NCBI GenBank assembly: GCA_016794785.1
Contig: JAEUHC010000013.1
Location: 186,001-250,000 of the forward strand
Length of the DNA stretch: 64,000 nt
Direction of reading: 5' to 3'
Source of the DNA: Opitutaceae bacterium
Lineage (GTDB): Bacteria; Verrucomicrobiota; Verrucomicrobiia; Opitutales; Opitutaceae
The number at the start of each line of letters is the position of its first letter. Position 1 is the stretch's first letter. This document shows positions 42,701 through 51,764 of the stretch, piece after piece. The notes under the pieces are model-generated. The model saw only the letters and a program-made list of their open reading frames with translations, was not told the DNA's origin and ran no database searches. A program made the translations under genes and the position numbers.

Positions 42701-42951
42701 GTCTGGCCGGAGAAAAGCTCGAGCTGCGGATCGGCGAGCGCACCGCCGACCCCAAAGGCCGCGAGGGCCGGGCCACTGGCACGGATGAGCACCTGCTTGC
42801 CCCCGCCGGGGCCGATGTTGAAGCCGGAGATCAGGATGTCGCCGGCGGTGCCCACCTGGGCTCGCGTCGAGAGATTCGAGACGCTGGGCGTCTGGGCCGC
42901 GAGCGGCGCGGCGAAGGCCAGGGCGAGGGGGACAAGACGCGAGGTTTTCAT
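39724..42951 (-). CDS. Multidomain DUF1800 exported protein
   Basis: Exported protein of 1075 residues: signal peptide (about 1-19); two tandem 130-residue domains (about 22-155 and 158-290) containing VLIRASGPALAAFGV / LLIRAAGPSLGALGV; a Calx-beta-like domain (about 300-405); a CHRD-like domain (about 410-530, with GAHLFLGN and HPAGELRGAFL); and the DUF1800 region to the end (DAARFLMQATFGP, FALSQILVVSD, YAREVMQLFTIGLVQL). DUF1800 is unexplained but almost always sits beside DUF1501, as here. The many surface modules suggest a cell-surface or secreted role. The first module type also forms the C-terminus of the 10627 protein. Confidence 0.9.
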   Translation of the reverse strand: MKTSRLVPLALAFAAPLAAQTPSVSNLSTRAQVGTAGDILISGFNIGPGGGKQVLIRASGPALAAFGVGGALADPQLELFSGQTSTARNDNWNTPIGGATPVTAANFTAVGAFAFPAGSRDAALLVTLAPGPYTAQVSGVGGGTGVSLIEVYEVGAGGARLTNISTRAQVGTGANMLIPGLVISPGATPRRLLIRAAGPSLGALGVPGVLADPTLLVLDRTGATVASNNDWGTPVGSGAASAAVLGAAFPAAGAFNFNAGSRDSAILADFSAGSYSIQVSGVGGTTGVALVEVYDVTPVGETVVSIAATRAAASENGTQTGEFTITRAGDTFSALTVNYGVGGSATNAIDYPPLLGTVVIPAGAASVTIPLVPLADTVVEPTETVTLTLGPGPGYALGSTTSATVSVADSPGTLYVATLRPASGATSSAASGLATIVLSANGQVATVTLSFSNLSSAEVGAHLFLGNSTSAGDYVLNLPLGQVSGAPWTITATGTYDSAQILEALRTGRIFVGVDTVNHPAGELRGAFLTAVGSQNFVAPAAPPAVALTNVTPSDAARFLMQATFGPRKSEIDSLTGGSISAWIDAQLTMPASLHRPAELAEWNAAKADAAALGRDPSEVLNGLAFRRRAWHQVTLAAPDQLRQRMAFALSQILVVSDDPFGVGQTEGLANYYDVLVNGAFGNFRALLEQVTLNPIMGAYLSSLRNGKADPVTGTFPDENYAREVMQLFTIGLVQLQPDGTLRLDEQGLPIPTYNQTTITQMARIFTGWGFFNATANATNSAALFRGTRPDYINPMMLYAVAHEPGAKDLSPVLSTIIPANLGGTEDLKRALDALFNHANTPAFISRQLIQRLVTDNPSPAYVWRVAEKFRNNGAGVRGDLAAVVRAILTDYEARSPAVFDDPGYGKLKEPLLRLTALLRGFNAVSTSGRNTLEVYAALNQGPLESPTVFNFFEPGYVYPGPLAAAGLVAPEFQITNDTTAITVPNYLRDTIFRANNFLGTNLVLNLSAEQALLGNVPALLDHLGLILAGGQLSAATRTRITTALAALPAATSTLERAQTAVLLVATSLDGSTQK

Positions 42952-43066
42952 GCGGCGCGGGAGTTGCGGTTGCGGGGCGCGGACAACGGGGTGCTGCGAC
43001 CTGAGACGCCCCCGCCCCGCGCGGGTAACAGAAGGAAGGAAACTACGCAGCCTGAGCCCGCCCGGT

Positions 43067-44509
43067 CTACTGGATGGTCCGCAGCTGCACGCTGTCCACC
43101 AGCCGGTCCTGCGCGAGGATATCGGTCGCGATCACGACCTTGTCGCCCGCGGCGAGGCGGCCGGTGCGGCGCAGGAGGGCGATGGCGTTTTCGATGGTGG
43201 CGTCGGGCACCGCGGCGAGCGGCATCAGGATCGGCTCGACGGACCGCAGCAGACGCAGCTGGCGGAAGAGCTGGAGCGACGGCGTGAACGCGTAGATCGG
43301 TGCATGCACCGGCCGCAGGGCGGCGAGGCCGTGCGCCATGAAGCCGTGGCGGGTGAACGTGATCAGTTTCGACCGGGGGATCTGGTTCGCGAGCACGACG
43401 GCGGAGTGCAGCACCTTCATGCGCTCGCCGGTGAAAACCGCGGGCGGGCGCCCGCTGCCGTCCTCGGCCGATTCGATGCGGCGCGCGATCTTGTCGAGCA
43501 TCTCCACGCACTCGAGCGGGTATTTGCCGATCGTGGTCTCGCCGGAGAGCATCACGCAGTCGGCGGACTCGAAGACGGCGTTGGCCACGTCCGTGATCTC
43601 GGCGCGCGTGGGCACGGGCTGGGAGATCATGGACTCGAGCATGTGCGTGGCGACGATCACGGGGCGGCCCTGCGCGAGGCAGGCCTGCACGGCGCGGCGC
43701 TGGATGAGGGGCAGCTCCTCAAACGCGCACTCGATGCCAAGGTCCCCGCGCGCGACCATCAAGCCGTCGCACGCCGCGACGATCTCGCCGAGGTTGGCGA
43801 TGGCGGACTGATCCTCGATTTTGGCGATGATGCGGACCTTGGATTTCTTTTCCTCCAGGAAGACGCGGAGCAGCGCGATGTCCTTGGCTTCGCGGACGAA
43901 CGACAGGGCAAGAAAGTCGATGCCCTCCTCCAAGCCCACGGTGGAATCGGCGCGGTCCTTTTCCGTGAACGAGGGCAGGTTCACCTTCACGCCGGGAAGG
44001 TTGATGTGGCGGCGGGACTTGAGCTCGCCCGGGATGAGCACACGGCAGCGGATGCGGGCCTCGTCCTTGGCCAGGACCTCGAGCCGGAGCAGGCCGTTGT
44101 CCACGAGCACGGTGTCGCCGACGTGGATGTCCTTGGCGAGATCCTGGTAATTGACGCCGACGGAGCGCACCTCCTCCGCGCCGCCGCCGCTGCCGCCGTC
44201 CATGCCCGGGCGCACGGTGAAATCAAAAATCTCCCCGGCCTTCAGCTCAATCGGCGCCTCGAGATCGCCGGTGCGGATCTCCGGGCCCTTGATGTCCATC
44301 ATGATCGCGACCTCGCGACCCACGCGTTCGCTGACGGCGCGGATGCGGCGGACCACGGTGCGGGTCCAGTCGTGCTTTGCGTGGGCCATGTTGAGCCGCA
44401 CGATGTCGGCGCCGGCGCGGATGAGCAGCTCGAGCATCGCCTCGCTCTCGGTGGCGGGCCCGAGGGTGAAGATGATCTTGGTGCGGCGCAGCGTTTCGGC
44501 AGTGCTCAT
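43067..44509 (-). CDS. pyk: Pyruvate kinase
   Basis: Pyruvate kinase of 480 residues, converting phosphoenolpyruvate and ADP to pyruvate and ATP. Landmarks: TKIIFTLGPATES near the start, MMDIKGPEIRTG (about 70-81), the active-site block IIAKIEDQSAIANLGEI with the general-acid Lys, MVARGDLGIE, and ATHMLESMI. The usual RLNFSHG is RLNMAHA here, a mild departure also seen in some other pyruvate kinases. A C-terminal regulatory domain is present. It is transcribed with no obvious partner. Confidence 0.93.
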   Translation of the reverse strand: MSTAETLRRTKIIFTLGPATESEAMLELLIRAGADIVRLNMAHAKHDWTRTVVRRIRAVSERVGREVAIMMDIKGPEIRTGDLEAPIELKAGEIFDFTVRPGMDGGSGGGAEEVRSVGVNYQDLAKDIHVGDTVLVDNGLLRLEVLAKDEARIRCRVLIPGELKSRRHINLPGVKVNLPSFTEKDRADSTVGLEEGIDFLALSFVREAKDIALLRVFLEEKKSKVRIIAKIEDQSAIANLGEIVAACDGLMVARGDLGIECAFEELPLIQRRAVQACLAQGRPVIVATHMLESMISQPVPTRAEITDVANAVFESADCVMLSGETTIGKYPLECVEMLDKIARRIESAEDGSGRPPAVFTGERMKVLHSAVVLANQIPRSKLITFTRHGFMAHGLAALRPVHAPIYAFTPSLQLFRQLRLLRSVEPILMPLAAVPDATIENAIALLRRTGRLAAGDKVVIATDILAQDRLVDSVQLRTIQ

Positions 44510-44567
44510 GGCCGAGGTGGTGCCGCAAACGCCATGCCGGCGCGAGGGAGAATTTCCGCGCCGCGCG

Positions 44568-45371
44568 CTACCTCAAATCGTAGAACGGCGTGCCCTCGCC
44601 CGGGCCGACCACGGCAAACTCGCACGCGCCCAGCGCGCCGCGCACCCCGGCCAGCGCCAGCTCGACCGCCGCGGGTGAATTGCAGTCGCGCGACAGGTGC
44701 GTGAGGTAGATGCGCCGCCACCGCGGGCTGGCCACCGAGGCGAGCAGCTCGCCGGCCGCGGCGTTGGAGAGGTGGCCGTGGCGGCCGGCGATGCGCTGCT
44801 TGGTGGACCACGGGCGCTTGGTGTCGGCCTGCAGCATCTCCGAGCAATGGTTGGACTCCACGACGACGACCTCGCACTCGCGGATGGACTCGCGGACATT
44901 CTGCGGCGCGTGCCCCAGGTCGGTCAGCCACGCGATCGAACGGAGCGGCGCAAAGAGATCGCCCTCGTGACCGCTCGTGAAACGAAAGCCCACCGGCTCC
45001 TGCGCGTCATGCGGAACGGCGAAGCTCTCGACCTGCAAGTCGCGGAACGCGAAACGCGCGCCCGTCTGGAAAATCTGCCAGTCGGGCCGGTGGCCGAGGC
45101 CGGACTGCACGGCACGCGCGGTGGCGTCGTTGGCGAAGACTCGGATGTGCGGGAATTTTTTCAGCCCGTCGATGCCCGCCGCGTGGTCGCCGTGCTCGTG
45201 CGTGAGAAAAATCGCGTCGATGCGCTCGAGCGACTCCCCGAGCGGCGCGAGCAAGGCGCCCAGCCGCCGCGCGGAGAAGCCGGCGTCCACAAGCACGCGC
45301 GCGCCCTCGGTCACGAGCAACGCCGCGTTGCCCGCGCTGCCACTGCCGAGAATGCTGAAGCGCATCGCCAT
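44568..45371 (-). CDS. WalJ/YycJ-like metallo-beta-lactamase-fold hydrolase
   Basis: Protein of 267 residues starting RFSILGSGSAGN, the hallmark of the WalJ/YycJ exonuclease-type group, with the metal site THEHGDH (about 56-62) and later His ligands in AVPHDAQEPVGF and YLTHLSRDCNS. WalJ proteins are implicated in DNA repair or cell-wall control in Gram-positives; in this phylum the role is untested. ATG 45371 and ATG 45365 (two codons later) are both possible. It is divergent from the pigment cluster starting at 45464 with 92 nt between. Confidence 0.85.
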   Translation of the reverse strand: MAMRFSILGSGSAGNAALLVTEGARVLVDAGFSARRLGALLAPLGESLERIDAIFLTHEHGDHAAGIDGLKKFPHIRVFANDATARAVQSGLGHRPDWQIFQTGARFAFRDLQVESFAVPHDAQEPVGFRFTSGHEGDLFAPLRSIAWLTDLGHAPQNVRESIRECEVVVVESNHCSEMLQADTKRPWSTKQRIAGRHGHLSNAAAGELLASVASPRWRRIYLTHLSRDCNSPAAVELALAGVRGALGACEFAVVGPGEGTPFYDLR

Positions 45372-45463
45372 GGGAGGATCGGGTTGAAGCGCCGCGGGCC
45401 GCCCGCGCCAACCAGAAAAGATTTTCGCTCGCGGTCCGTTTTTCCGCGGCCTTCACTGGCGCC

Positions 45464-46189
45464 ATGCTCCCGCACCCGCCGCTGAAGGCGCATTACACGC
45501 ACGCCGAGGACAAACCCGTCTTCGTGAACCAGCTTTTCGACGCGGCGGCGAAGCACTACGACGGCGTCACCGGCTGGGGCTTCCTCGGCAGCGGGAGCGC
45601 CTACCGCCGCTGGGTGCAGCAACGCCACGGGCTCAAGCCCGGGATGCACCTGCTCGATGTCGCCTGCGGCACGGGCCTGATGGCCGTCGAGGGCGCCCGC
45701 ATCCTCGGCACGGCCGAAAACATCACCTGCCTCGATCCCAGCGCGGGCATGATGGCGGAGGCGAAGAAAAAGTTGCCGGCGAAATTCGTGCAGGGTTATG
45801 CGGACGCGCTGCCGTTTCCGGACGGCTCGTTCGATTTCCTCACCATGGGCTACGCCCTGCGCCATGTCGCCGATCTCACCGTGACGATGCGCGAATACCA
45901 CCGCGTGCTGCGGCCCGGCGGTCGCGCGCTGATCCTCGAGGTGACAAAGCCGGCGGGCCGCGTGGGGAATTTTTTCTTCCGGCTCTACTTCGGCAAAATC
46001 TACCCGGGGCTCACGCGGCTCTTCACGCGCAGCCAGGCGGCGCGCGACATGATGCGCTACTATTGGGAGACGATGGACGCCAGCGTGCCGCCCGCGACCG
46101 TCGTCGAGGCGATGCGGGCCGCCGGATTCAGCGAGGTGAAATGCCACCGCATCATGGGGCTCTTCAGCGAATATGTCGCGGTGAAGTGA
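45464..46189 (+). CDS. UbiE-like SAM methyltransferase, first pigment-cluster gene
   Basis: Class I methyltransferase of 241 residues with SAM motif I LLDVACGTG (63-71), an acidic post-I residue in CLDPSAGMM, and LPFPDGSFDFLTMGYALRHV as in UbiE/COQ5 enzymes. In aryl-polyene pathways a methyltransferase alters the aryl head group. Its stop TGA (46187-46189) shares the A with the next ATG, so it is translationally coupled to the first flavoprotein. This supports pigment biosynthesis over quinone synthesis, though a quinone role is not excluded. Confidence 0.8.
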   Translation: MLPHPPLKAHYTHAEDKPVFVNQLFDAAAKHYDGVTGWGFLGSGSAYRRWVQQRHGLKPGMHLLDVACGTGLMAVEGARILGTAENITCLDPSAGMMAEAKKKLPAKFVQGYADALPFPDGSFDFLTMGYALRHVADLTVTMREYHRVLRPGGRALILEVTKPAGRVGNFFFRLYFGKIYPGLTRLFTRSQAARDMMRYYWETMDASVPPATVVEAMRAAGFSEVKCHRIMGLFSEYVAVK

Positions 46190-47487
46190 TGAGCCCGGCC
46201 GAATCCAGTCACGACGTCCTCGTGATCGGCGGCGGGCCGGCGGGGAGCTGCGCGGCCGCGCGACTGCGGCAACACGGCCTGCGCGTGCTCGTCGCGGAGA
46301 AATGCGCGTTCCCGCGCTTCCACATCGGCGAATCGCTCCTGCCCGCCGGCAACCGCGTGCTCGCGGAGATCGGCGCGCTGGAAAAAGTCGCGGCCGGCGG
46401 CTTCATCCCGAAATTCGGCGCCGAGTTCCACCGCGCCGACGGCAGCCAAGCCAAGAAAGTCGTCTTCCGCGAAGGGCTGGTTCCCGGGCTCGACCGTGCG
46501 TTCCAAGTGGAGCGCGCGCGCTTCGATGCGCTGCTGCTCGACCACGCGCGCGCGCTCGGCGCGGAGGTGCGCATGGAGACCACGGTGCGCAGCCTCGAAC
46601 GCGAAGGTGCCGGCTACCGCGCCGTGCTGGCCGACGGCGGCGGCGAACAGGCCGTGACTGTGCCGTGGGTGATCGACGCCACGGGCCGCGAGACCTGCTT
46701 GATGTCGGAGCAGAAGCGCGCGCTGGAGCCCTCGCCGTTTCCCAAGCGCATGGCGGTTTTCAGCCACTTCCACGGCGTCGCGCGCGCCGCCGGGCCCGCG
46801 GGCGGCAACATCGTGGTCGTGCGCCTCGACGGCGGCTGGTTCTGGAGCATCCCGATTGACGCGGAGCGGACCTCGGTCGGCGTCGTCACGACGGTCGCGG
46901 GCTTCCGCGCGGCCGGCCTCTCCCCGGAGGCGTTCTTCCAGCGGGCCGTCGCCGCCGCGCCCAAGCTGCGCGAGCTCCTGGGCCGCGCGACGCCGACGAT
47001 GGGCTTCCACGTCACGAGCGACTACAGCTACTTCCGCCGCGAACTCGCGCAGGAGCGCCTCCTGCTGGCGGGCGACGCCGCGGGCTTCTTTGATCCCATT
47101 TTCTCCTCGGGCGTCTATCTGGCGACGTGGTCCGGCAAGGCCGCCGCCGACCTCGTGGCCCGGGCGCACGCAGGCGGGCGCGACCTCACCCCGCGCGAGC
47201 GCCGCGCCTACACGCGCACCGTCAAGGGCCACGCCCGGGTCTTCCAAGGATTGATCGAGGCCTTCTACGACGAGGATGCCTTCGACGTTTTCATGACCGA
47301 TCCCGTGCCGTGCGACATCTCGCGGGGATTGATCTCGATCGTCGCCGGGCACGCGCGGCTCACCTGGCCGCTCTGGTGGCGCTTCCGGGCTTTCCTGCTG
47401 ATCTGCCGGCTGCAACGGCACTGGAAAATCGTGCGCCGGCCCGCCGCGCCCGCCACCGCGGCCGTCGGCGAGCCCGTCGCCGGTTGA
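46189..47487 (+). CDS. FAD-dependent halogenase-like oxidoreductase 1
   Basis: Flavoprotein of 432 residues with the FAD-binding VLVIGGGPAGSCAAARL (about 11-27), HIGESLLPAGN and the second FAD contact GDAAGFFDPIFSSG. The flavin-dependent halogenase signature WxWxIP is present at W217/W219/I221/P222 (WFWSIP). The family includes halogenases but also related hydroxylases and dehydrogenases. Cluster context (xanthomonadin- or flexirubin-like pigments carry halogen or hydroxyl groups) favours modification of the aryl ring. It overlaps the methyltransferase gene by one base and lies 57 nt before a second such gene. Confidence 0.85.
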   Translation: MSPAESSHDVLVIGGGPAGSCAAARLRQHGLRVLVAEKCAFPRFHIGESLLPAGNRVLAEIGALEKVAAGGFIPKFGAEFHRADGSQAKKVVFREGLVPGLDRAFQVERARFDALLLDHARALGAEVRMETTVRSLEREGAGYRAVLADGGGEQAVTVPWVIDATGRETCLMSEQKRALEPSPFPKRMAVFSHFHGVARAAGPAGGNIVVVRLDGGWFWSIPIDAERTSVGVVTTVAGFRAAGLSPEAFFQRAVAAAPKLRELLGRATPTMGFHVTSDYSYFRRELAQERLLLAGDAAGFFDPIFSSGVYLATWSGKAAADLVARAHAGGRDLTPRERRAYTRTVKGHARVFQGLIEAFYDEDAFDVFMTDPVPCDISRGLISIVAGHARLTWPLWWRFRAFLLICRLQRHWKIVRRPAAPATAAVGEPVAG

Positions 47488-47544
47488 TCACCCCGCAAGG
47501 ATTGCGGTTGCCGCGCGCCCGCCGCGAATTTTGCCTCCCTGCCA

Positions 47545-49113
47545 ATGGATCAACCGCCGCGCACCGACTGGGACGTGATCGTGATGGGCGGCGCCCTCGC
47601 GGGGGCGGCCACGGTGTGCCTGTTGCGCCGCAAGAACCCGGCGCTGCGCGTGCTGATTCTGGAGCGATCGGAGCGCTTCAAGCGTCGCGTCGGCGAATCC
47701 ACCGTCGAGATCAGCGCGCATTTCCTCGGCCGGGTCCTCGGCTTCACCGAACATCTCCTCGACCGGCACGTGCCCAAGCAGGGCATGCGCTTCTGGTTCG
47801 CCAACGAACGCACCCGCGCCCTCGACCAGTGCAGCGAGACCGGCCCGCGCTACAATGTCCGCCTCCCCGGCTATCAAGTCGATCGCGCCGTGCTGGACGA
47901 GCAGGTGCTGGCCACAGCCGTGACCGAGGGCGCCAGCGTGCAACGCTCCGCGCGCATCCGCCGCGTGCAGCTCGCCGACGGCGGCGCGCAGACCATCGAG
48001 TGGGACGACGCGGGCGGCGCTCCGCACACATCCACGGCGCGCTGGATCATCGACGCCTCGGGCTTCGCCGCGATCCTCGCGCGGCAGGAGGGCTGGTTCA
48101 CGCCTAACACCGCCCACCCCACCGCCACTTGCTGGAGCCGCTGGACCGGGGTGCGCTCGCTCGACAGCCGCGAATTCAACGCGAAATACCCCGCCTGGTC
48201 CGCCCGGGTGAAGGGTCTGCGCAACCCGGCCACGAATCATCTCACGGGCCGCGGCTGGTGGGCGTGGTTCATCCCGCTCAAGGGCGGCGATGTGAGCATC
48301 GGTGTCGTTTACGACCAGCGGATCACCGAGCTGCCGCCGGGGCCCAATCTCGGCGAACGCCTGCGCAAGATGCTCATCTCGCACCCGGTCGGCCGCGAGC
48401 TGCTCGCCGACGCCCGGTGGCAGGAAGGCGACGTGCATTTCCGCCGCGATCTGGCGTATTCCACGACGACTTTCGCGACGGACGGCGCAGTGCTCGTCGG
48501 CGACGCCGCCGGCTTCATCGATCCGTTCTACTCGCCGGGCATGGATTGGATCGCGTTCACCGCGAGCGCGGCGGCGACGCTGATCGCCGACAGCTTCCGC
48601 GGCAAACCCGTCGCGCCGCGCGTCGCCCGCCACAACACGCAATTCGCCCGCAGCTACGACCGCTGGTTCCGCGCGCTCTACCGCGACAAATACTACTACA
48701 TGGCGGACTACGACCTGATGACCCTGGCGTTTCGCCTCGACCTCGGGCTCTACTATCTCGGCGTGGTCGCGCTGCCCTTCCGCCATGGCAACCACCTGCT
48801 GGAAACCCCGCCCTTCGCCTCCCGCGAATCCGGGTGGGCGTTTCGCCTGATGCAGTTCTACAACCGCCGCTTCGCCGCGATCGCCGAGTCGCGCCACCGC
48901 CGGGGAGTCTTCGGCCGCCACAACGACCGGCGCTTCTTCGCCTTCACCAGCTACGAGTTCAACCGCCGCCTGCCGGTGCGCGTGGCTGGGCTGGTTTTTC
49001 TCTGGCTTGGCGTCGAACTACGCGAAGGCTGGCGCACCTGGTTCGCGCCGGCGCGACGCCCCGACCTGACCGCCGCCGCGATCGCCGCCACCCCCATCCC
49101 GCACCAAACGTGA
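47545..49113 (+). CDS. FAD-dependent halogenase-like oxidoreductase 2
   Basis: Flavoprotein of 522 residues, longer than and different from its neighbour, with an N-terminal nucleotide-binding [14 protein letters not shown] (about 11-24; the usual GxGxxG is GGALAG here), [16 protein letters not shown] and [17 protein letters not shown]. The WxWxIP signature occurs at W239/W241/I243/P244 (WAWFIP). The C-terminal 110 residues extend beyond the first homologue. It probably acts on the aryl head or polyene; the reaction (halogenation, hydroxylation or oxidation) cannot be decided. Its stop overlaps the acyl-carrier start (GTGA). Confidence 0.83.
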   Translation: MDQPPRTDWDVIVMGGALAGAATVCLLRRKNPALRVLILERSERFKRRVGESTVEISAHFLGRVLGFTEHLLDRHVPKQGMRFWFANERTRALDQCSETGPRYNVRLPGYQVDRAVLDEQVLATAVTEGASVQRSARIRRVQLADGGAQTIEWDDAGGAPHTSTARWIIDASGFAAILARQEGWFTPNTAHPTATCWSRWTGVRSLDSREFNAKYPAWSARVKGLRNPATNHLTGRGWWAWFIPLKGGDVSIGVVYDQRITELPPGPNLGERLRKMLISHPVGRELLADARWQEGDVHFRRDLAYSTTTFATDGAVLVGDAAGFIDPFYSPGMDWIAFTASAAATLIADSFRGKPVAPRVARHNTQFARSYDRWFRALYRDKYYYMADYDLMTLAFRLDLGLYYLGVVALPFRHGNHLLETPPFASRESGWAFRLMQFYNRRFAAIAESRHRRGVFGRHNDRRFFAFTSYEFNRRLPVRVAGLVFLWLGVELREGWRTWFAPARRPDLTAAAIAATPIPHQT

Positions 49114-49487
49114 ACACCCGCGCCCCCTCGCCCCCCGCCGCTCCCGTCGCGCTGCCCGAGGCCGCGGACACGCTGCTGCGGCACTTCCCCGCTGCGGTCC
49201 GCGAGGCCTACGCGCGCGTGGCCGCCAGCCGCGACGCCGCCGCGGCCGACACGCTCGTGCTCGCCATCGTCGCCGACCACATGCCCCGCCGCGAAGCCCC
49301 GATCACTGACGACGCCACCCTGACCGGCGACCTGGGCTTCGACTCGGTGGCGATCGCGGAGATGGTCTTTTTCCTCGAAGACCTGCTGAAGGTGAACGTC
49401 TCCAACGCCGAGATCCTGCGCGTGAGCACCGTGGCGGATCTGCGGGCCTTTGTGCGGCAGAAGCTTGCCAGCCTGCCCGGCGCATGA
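49110..49487 (+). CDS. Acyl carrier protein with N-terminal extension
   Basis: A protein of 125 residues whose last 85 form an acyl carrier domain; Ser79 in [10 protein letters not shown] would take the phosphopantetheine arm. The first 40 residues are Ala/Pro-rich and not part of the fold. GTG start at 49110 overlaps the preceding stop and the stop overlaps the ketosynthase start, so it is tightly coupled to both. It would carry the growing polyene chain or the aryl starter. Confidence 0.88.
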   Translation: MNTRAPSPPAAPVALPEAADTLLRHFPAAVREAYARVAASRDAAAADTLVLAIVADHMPRREAPITDDATLTGDLGFDSVAIAEMVFFLEDLLKVNVSNAEILRVSTVADLRAFVRQKLASLPGA

Positions 49488-50764
49488 GCCGCACCGCCGT
49501 CGTCACCGGCCTAGGCTTCATCACGCCCATCGGGCACGACCGCGCCGCCGTCACGGCGAGCCTGCGCGCGCTGCGCCCGGGGATCGAGCCGATCGAGTTC
49601 TTTGGCAATCCCGCCGTGAGCGTGAAGGTGGCCGGCACGGTGAAGGAGTTCGACGTGGCGTCGCCAAGCTGGCGCGACTGGCGCTGGCCCGCGCGCTATG
49701 ACTTTCCGCGAGAGACGCTGCGCAGCCTCGCGCCCCACGGCCTCTACGCGCTCTGCGCTGTCGAGCAGGCCCTCGCCGATGCGCAGCTCGCGCGCGACGC
49801 GATCACCGATGGCGCGACCGGCCTCTACTGCGCCTCGGCCGGCTCCGCGTTTTTGCTGCATCATCACGTCGCGCAGATGACCGCCGCGCGCGGCGAACGC
49901 TGCAATCCCCTCGGGGTCGTCTCCTCGATCGCCGGCACGCTCAACTTCAATCTCGCCGCGCACTACGGCATCCGCGGCGCGGTCGGGGGTTTCGCCGCCG
50001 CCTGCGCCTCCTCCAGCCATGCGCTCGGCTGCGCGCTGGACGATATTCGGCTCGGCCGGCAAACACGCATGCTGATCGTCGGCGCGGAGGAAGTGAATGC
50101 GGAGACCATTTTGCCCTTCGCCGCGATGCGCGCGCTCTCGACGAGCGCCGATCCGGCGACGGCCTCGCGGCCCTTCGACCGGGCGCGCGATGGTTTCGTG
50201 GGAGCGGGCGGCGCCGTGTGCCTCGTGCTGGAGGAGACGGAAACCGCGCGCCACCGCGGAGCGCCCATCTACGCCGAACTCGCCGGCTGGGGCGCGGCGG
50301 CCGACGGCCACAACATCGCCGTCTCCCATCCCGAGGGCGCAGGCCTCGCCAGCGCGATGCACCGCACGCTCACCGACGCCGGCGTGGCTCCGTGTGACAT
50401 CGACTACGTCAACGCCCACGCCACGTCCACTCCGACAGGCGACCGCTCGGAGGCGCTGGCGCTGCGCACGGTGTTCACCGCGGCCGGGGCGCACCCGCGC
50501 GTCAGCAGCACCAAGGGCCTGACCGGCCATCCGCTCTCGATGAGCGGCGTGATGGAGGCAGCCTTCTGCGCCCTCGCGATCCGCGACGGCTTCATCCCCG
50601 GCAACGCCAACCTCACCGCACCCGACGAAGCCTGTGCGGGCCTGGACCTCCCGCGCACCACGCTCGACACCGCGCCCCGCCTCGTCCTCAACAACAGCAG
50701 CGGTTTCGGCGGCAGTAACGTCTGCCACGTGCTGCGAAGCTGGCCACCCATTTCCCCTCAATGA
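49484..50764 (+). CDS. Beta-ketoacyl-ACP synthase (FabF-like)
   Basis: Condensing enzyme of 426 residues with the complete Cys-His-His triad: Cys174 ([10 protein letters not shown]), His312 ([12 protein letters not shown]) and His349 (TGHPLSMSG). Length and motifs are those of FabF/KAS II, so it should elongate acyl chains on the carrier protein, here most likely the polyene. The start overlaps the upstream carrier-protein gene; the stop overlaps the low-GC lipoprotein gene that interrupts the cluster. Confidence 0.93.
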   Translation: MSRTAVVTGLGFITPIGHDRAAVTASLRALRPGIEPIEFFGNPAVSVKVAGTVKEFDVASPSWRDWRWPARYDFPRETLRSLAPHGLYALCAVEQALADAQLARDAITDGATGLYCASAGSAFLLHHHVAQMTAARGERCNPLGVVSSIAGTLNFNLAAHYGIRGAVGGFAAACASSSHALGCALDDIRLGRQTRMLIVGAEEVNAETILPFAAMRALSTSADPATASRPFDRARDGFVGAGGAVCLVLEETETARHRGAPIYAELAGWGAAADGHNIAVSHPEGAGLASAMHRTLTDAGVAPCDIDYVNAHATSTPTGDRSEALALRTVFTAAGAHPRVSSTKGLTGHPLSMSGVMEAAFCALAIRDGFIPGNANLTAPDEACAGLDLPRTTLDTAPRLVLNNSSGFGGSNVCHVLRSWPPISPQ

Positions 50765-51192
50765 AACATCCACGCTTACTCCTAATCCTCGTGTGTGCCG
50801 TAGTCTTCTTATCCGGCTGCGCCACTCAATTGACGTCTAACGTGACAGCCGGAACGAATCTCGCCGACATCAAAAAACTCCATGTCGTTCGCTTGCCGAA
50901 GGACGAACGCAATGTAGACCGAATTATCGCTGAACGACTGATCGCGATGGGCAAGCAAGCCACTTCGGGCGAATCGACTGCAGCACCTGCCGACGTGGAC
51001 GCGATTGTCACTTATCAGGACAAATGGATGTGGGATATCACCATGTATATGATCGAGCTCAATCTCCAGCTCCGCCAGCCAAAGACGGAGATCGCGATTG
51101 CGACGGGGCATTCGCTTCGCACTTCCCTCGTGCGCAAATCTCCGCCCGAAATGGTCGACGAAGTTCTCGCTGACATTTTCAAGAAACGCTAA
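50761..51192 (+). CDS. Small lipoprotein 1 (low-GC insert)
   Basis: Lipoprotein of 143 residues with a lipobox LSGC (Cys20) and a mixed alpha/beta mature part containing KKLHVVRLPKDERNVDRI and VDAIVTYQDKWMWDI. No named domain recognised. Its base composition is clearly more AT-rich than its neighbours (roughly 50 versus 70 percent GC by eye), suggesting recent acquisition. The start overlaps the ketosynthase stop. With the next gene it forms a two-gene insert in the pigment cluster. Confidence 0.85.
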   Translation: MKHPRLLLILVCAVVFLSGCATQLTSNVTAGTNLADIKKLHVVRLPKDERNVDRIIAERLIAMGKQATSGESTAAPADVDAIVTYQDKWMWDITMYMIELNLQLRQPKTEIAIATGHSLRTSLVRKSPPEMVDEVLADIFKKR

Positions 51193-51205
51193 ATTCCTTT
51201 TCACG

Positions 51206-51757
51206 ATGAAGCGCATCTCAACCAAGTTATTTGCACAATTGTTGGCTATCGGATTAGCGGCCTCAGCGTTCTTTCTCGGCGGTTGCGCCACTGCGTCGAA
51301 TTCAACCGCCATGATCGCAACGTCTGCTGCACCGGCAAATAAGCATACCGGCTCAGTGAGCGTGAACGTGACAGGCGGCGCAGAAACTTCGGCCATGGGT
51401 GCGTCCAACATCTCGAACACCGACTTCGCGTCCGCCATCCAAGCGTCGATCACTCAGTCGCAGCTCTTCGCTAAGATCCTCGCAGAGCAATCCGACTATC
51501 GACTTGACGTCCAAATCGTGCGCTTGGATCGGCCCATGTTCGGCACGTCATTCACGGTAAATCTTGAGGCTACTTGGCGCCTTTTCCGTCGAGGTGAACC
51601 AAAGCCTGTTTGGGAAAAAGCTGTGGCTAGTAGTTTCACCGCGACCATGGGTGATGCCTTTGCAGGCGTGACTCGCCTCAGGCTTGCGAATGAAGGAGCC
51701 GCTCGTGCGAATATCAAAGACGCGATTGCGCAAATGGGAACACTGACTTTGCCTTAA
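51206..51757 (+). CDS. Small lipoprotein 2 (low-GC insert)
   Basis: Lipoprotein of 183 residues with lipobox LGGC (Cys27). The mature part begins with a Ser/Ala/Thr-rich linker, then strand-rich sequence (SVSVNVTGG, YRLDVQIVRLDRPMFGTSFTVNLEATWRLF) resembling a small outer-membrane-associated beta domain. No named family recognised. The atypically AT-rich composition matches the preceding gene; the pair is probably of one origin. It ends 8 nt before the next acyl carrier gene, so it is within the transcription unit. Confidence 0.85.
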   Translation: MKRISTKLFAQLLAIGLAASAFFLGGCATASNSTAMIATSAAPANKHTGSVSVNVTGGAETSAMGASNISNTDFASAIQASITQSQLFAKILAEQSDYRLDVQIVRLDRPMFGTSFTVNLEATWRLFRRGEPKPVWEKAVASSFTATMGDAFAGVTRLRLANEGAARANIKDAIAQMGTLTLP

Positions 51758-51764
51758 TGGCCTC

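Noticed and set aside
38485-43287. A 1600-codon open frame on the plus strand opposite the DUF1501/DUF1800 genes
   Set aside because: It is a shadow of high GC and codon bias on the coding strand; its product is Gly/Arg/Glu low-complexity sequence with no domain, while the minus strand gives clear families.
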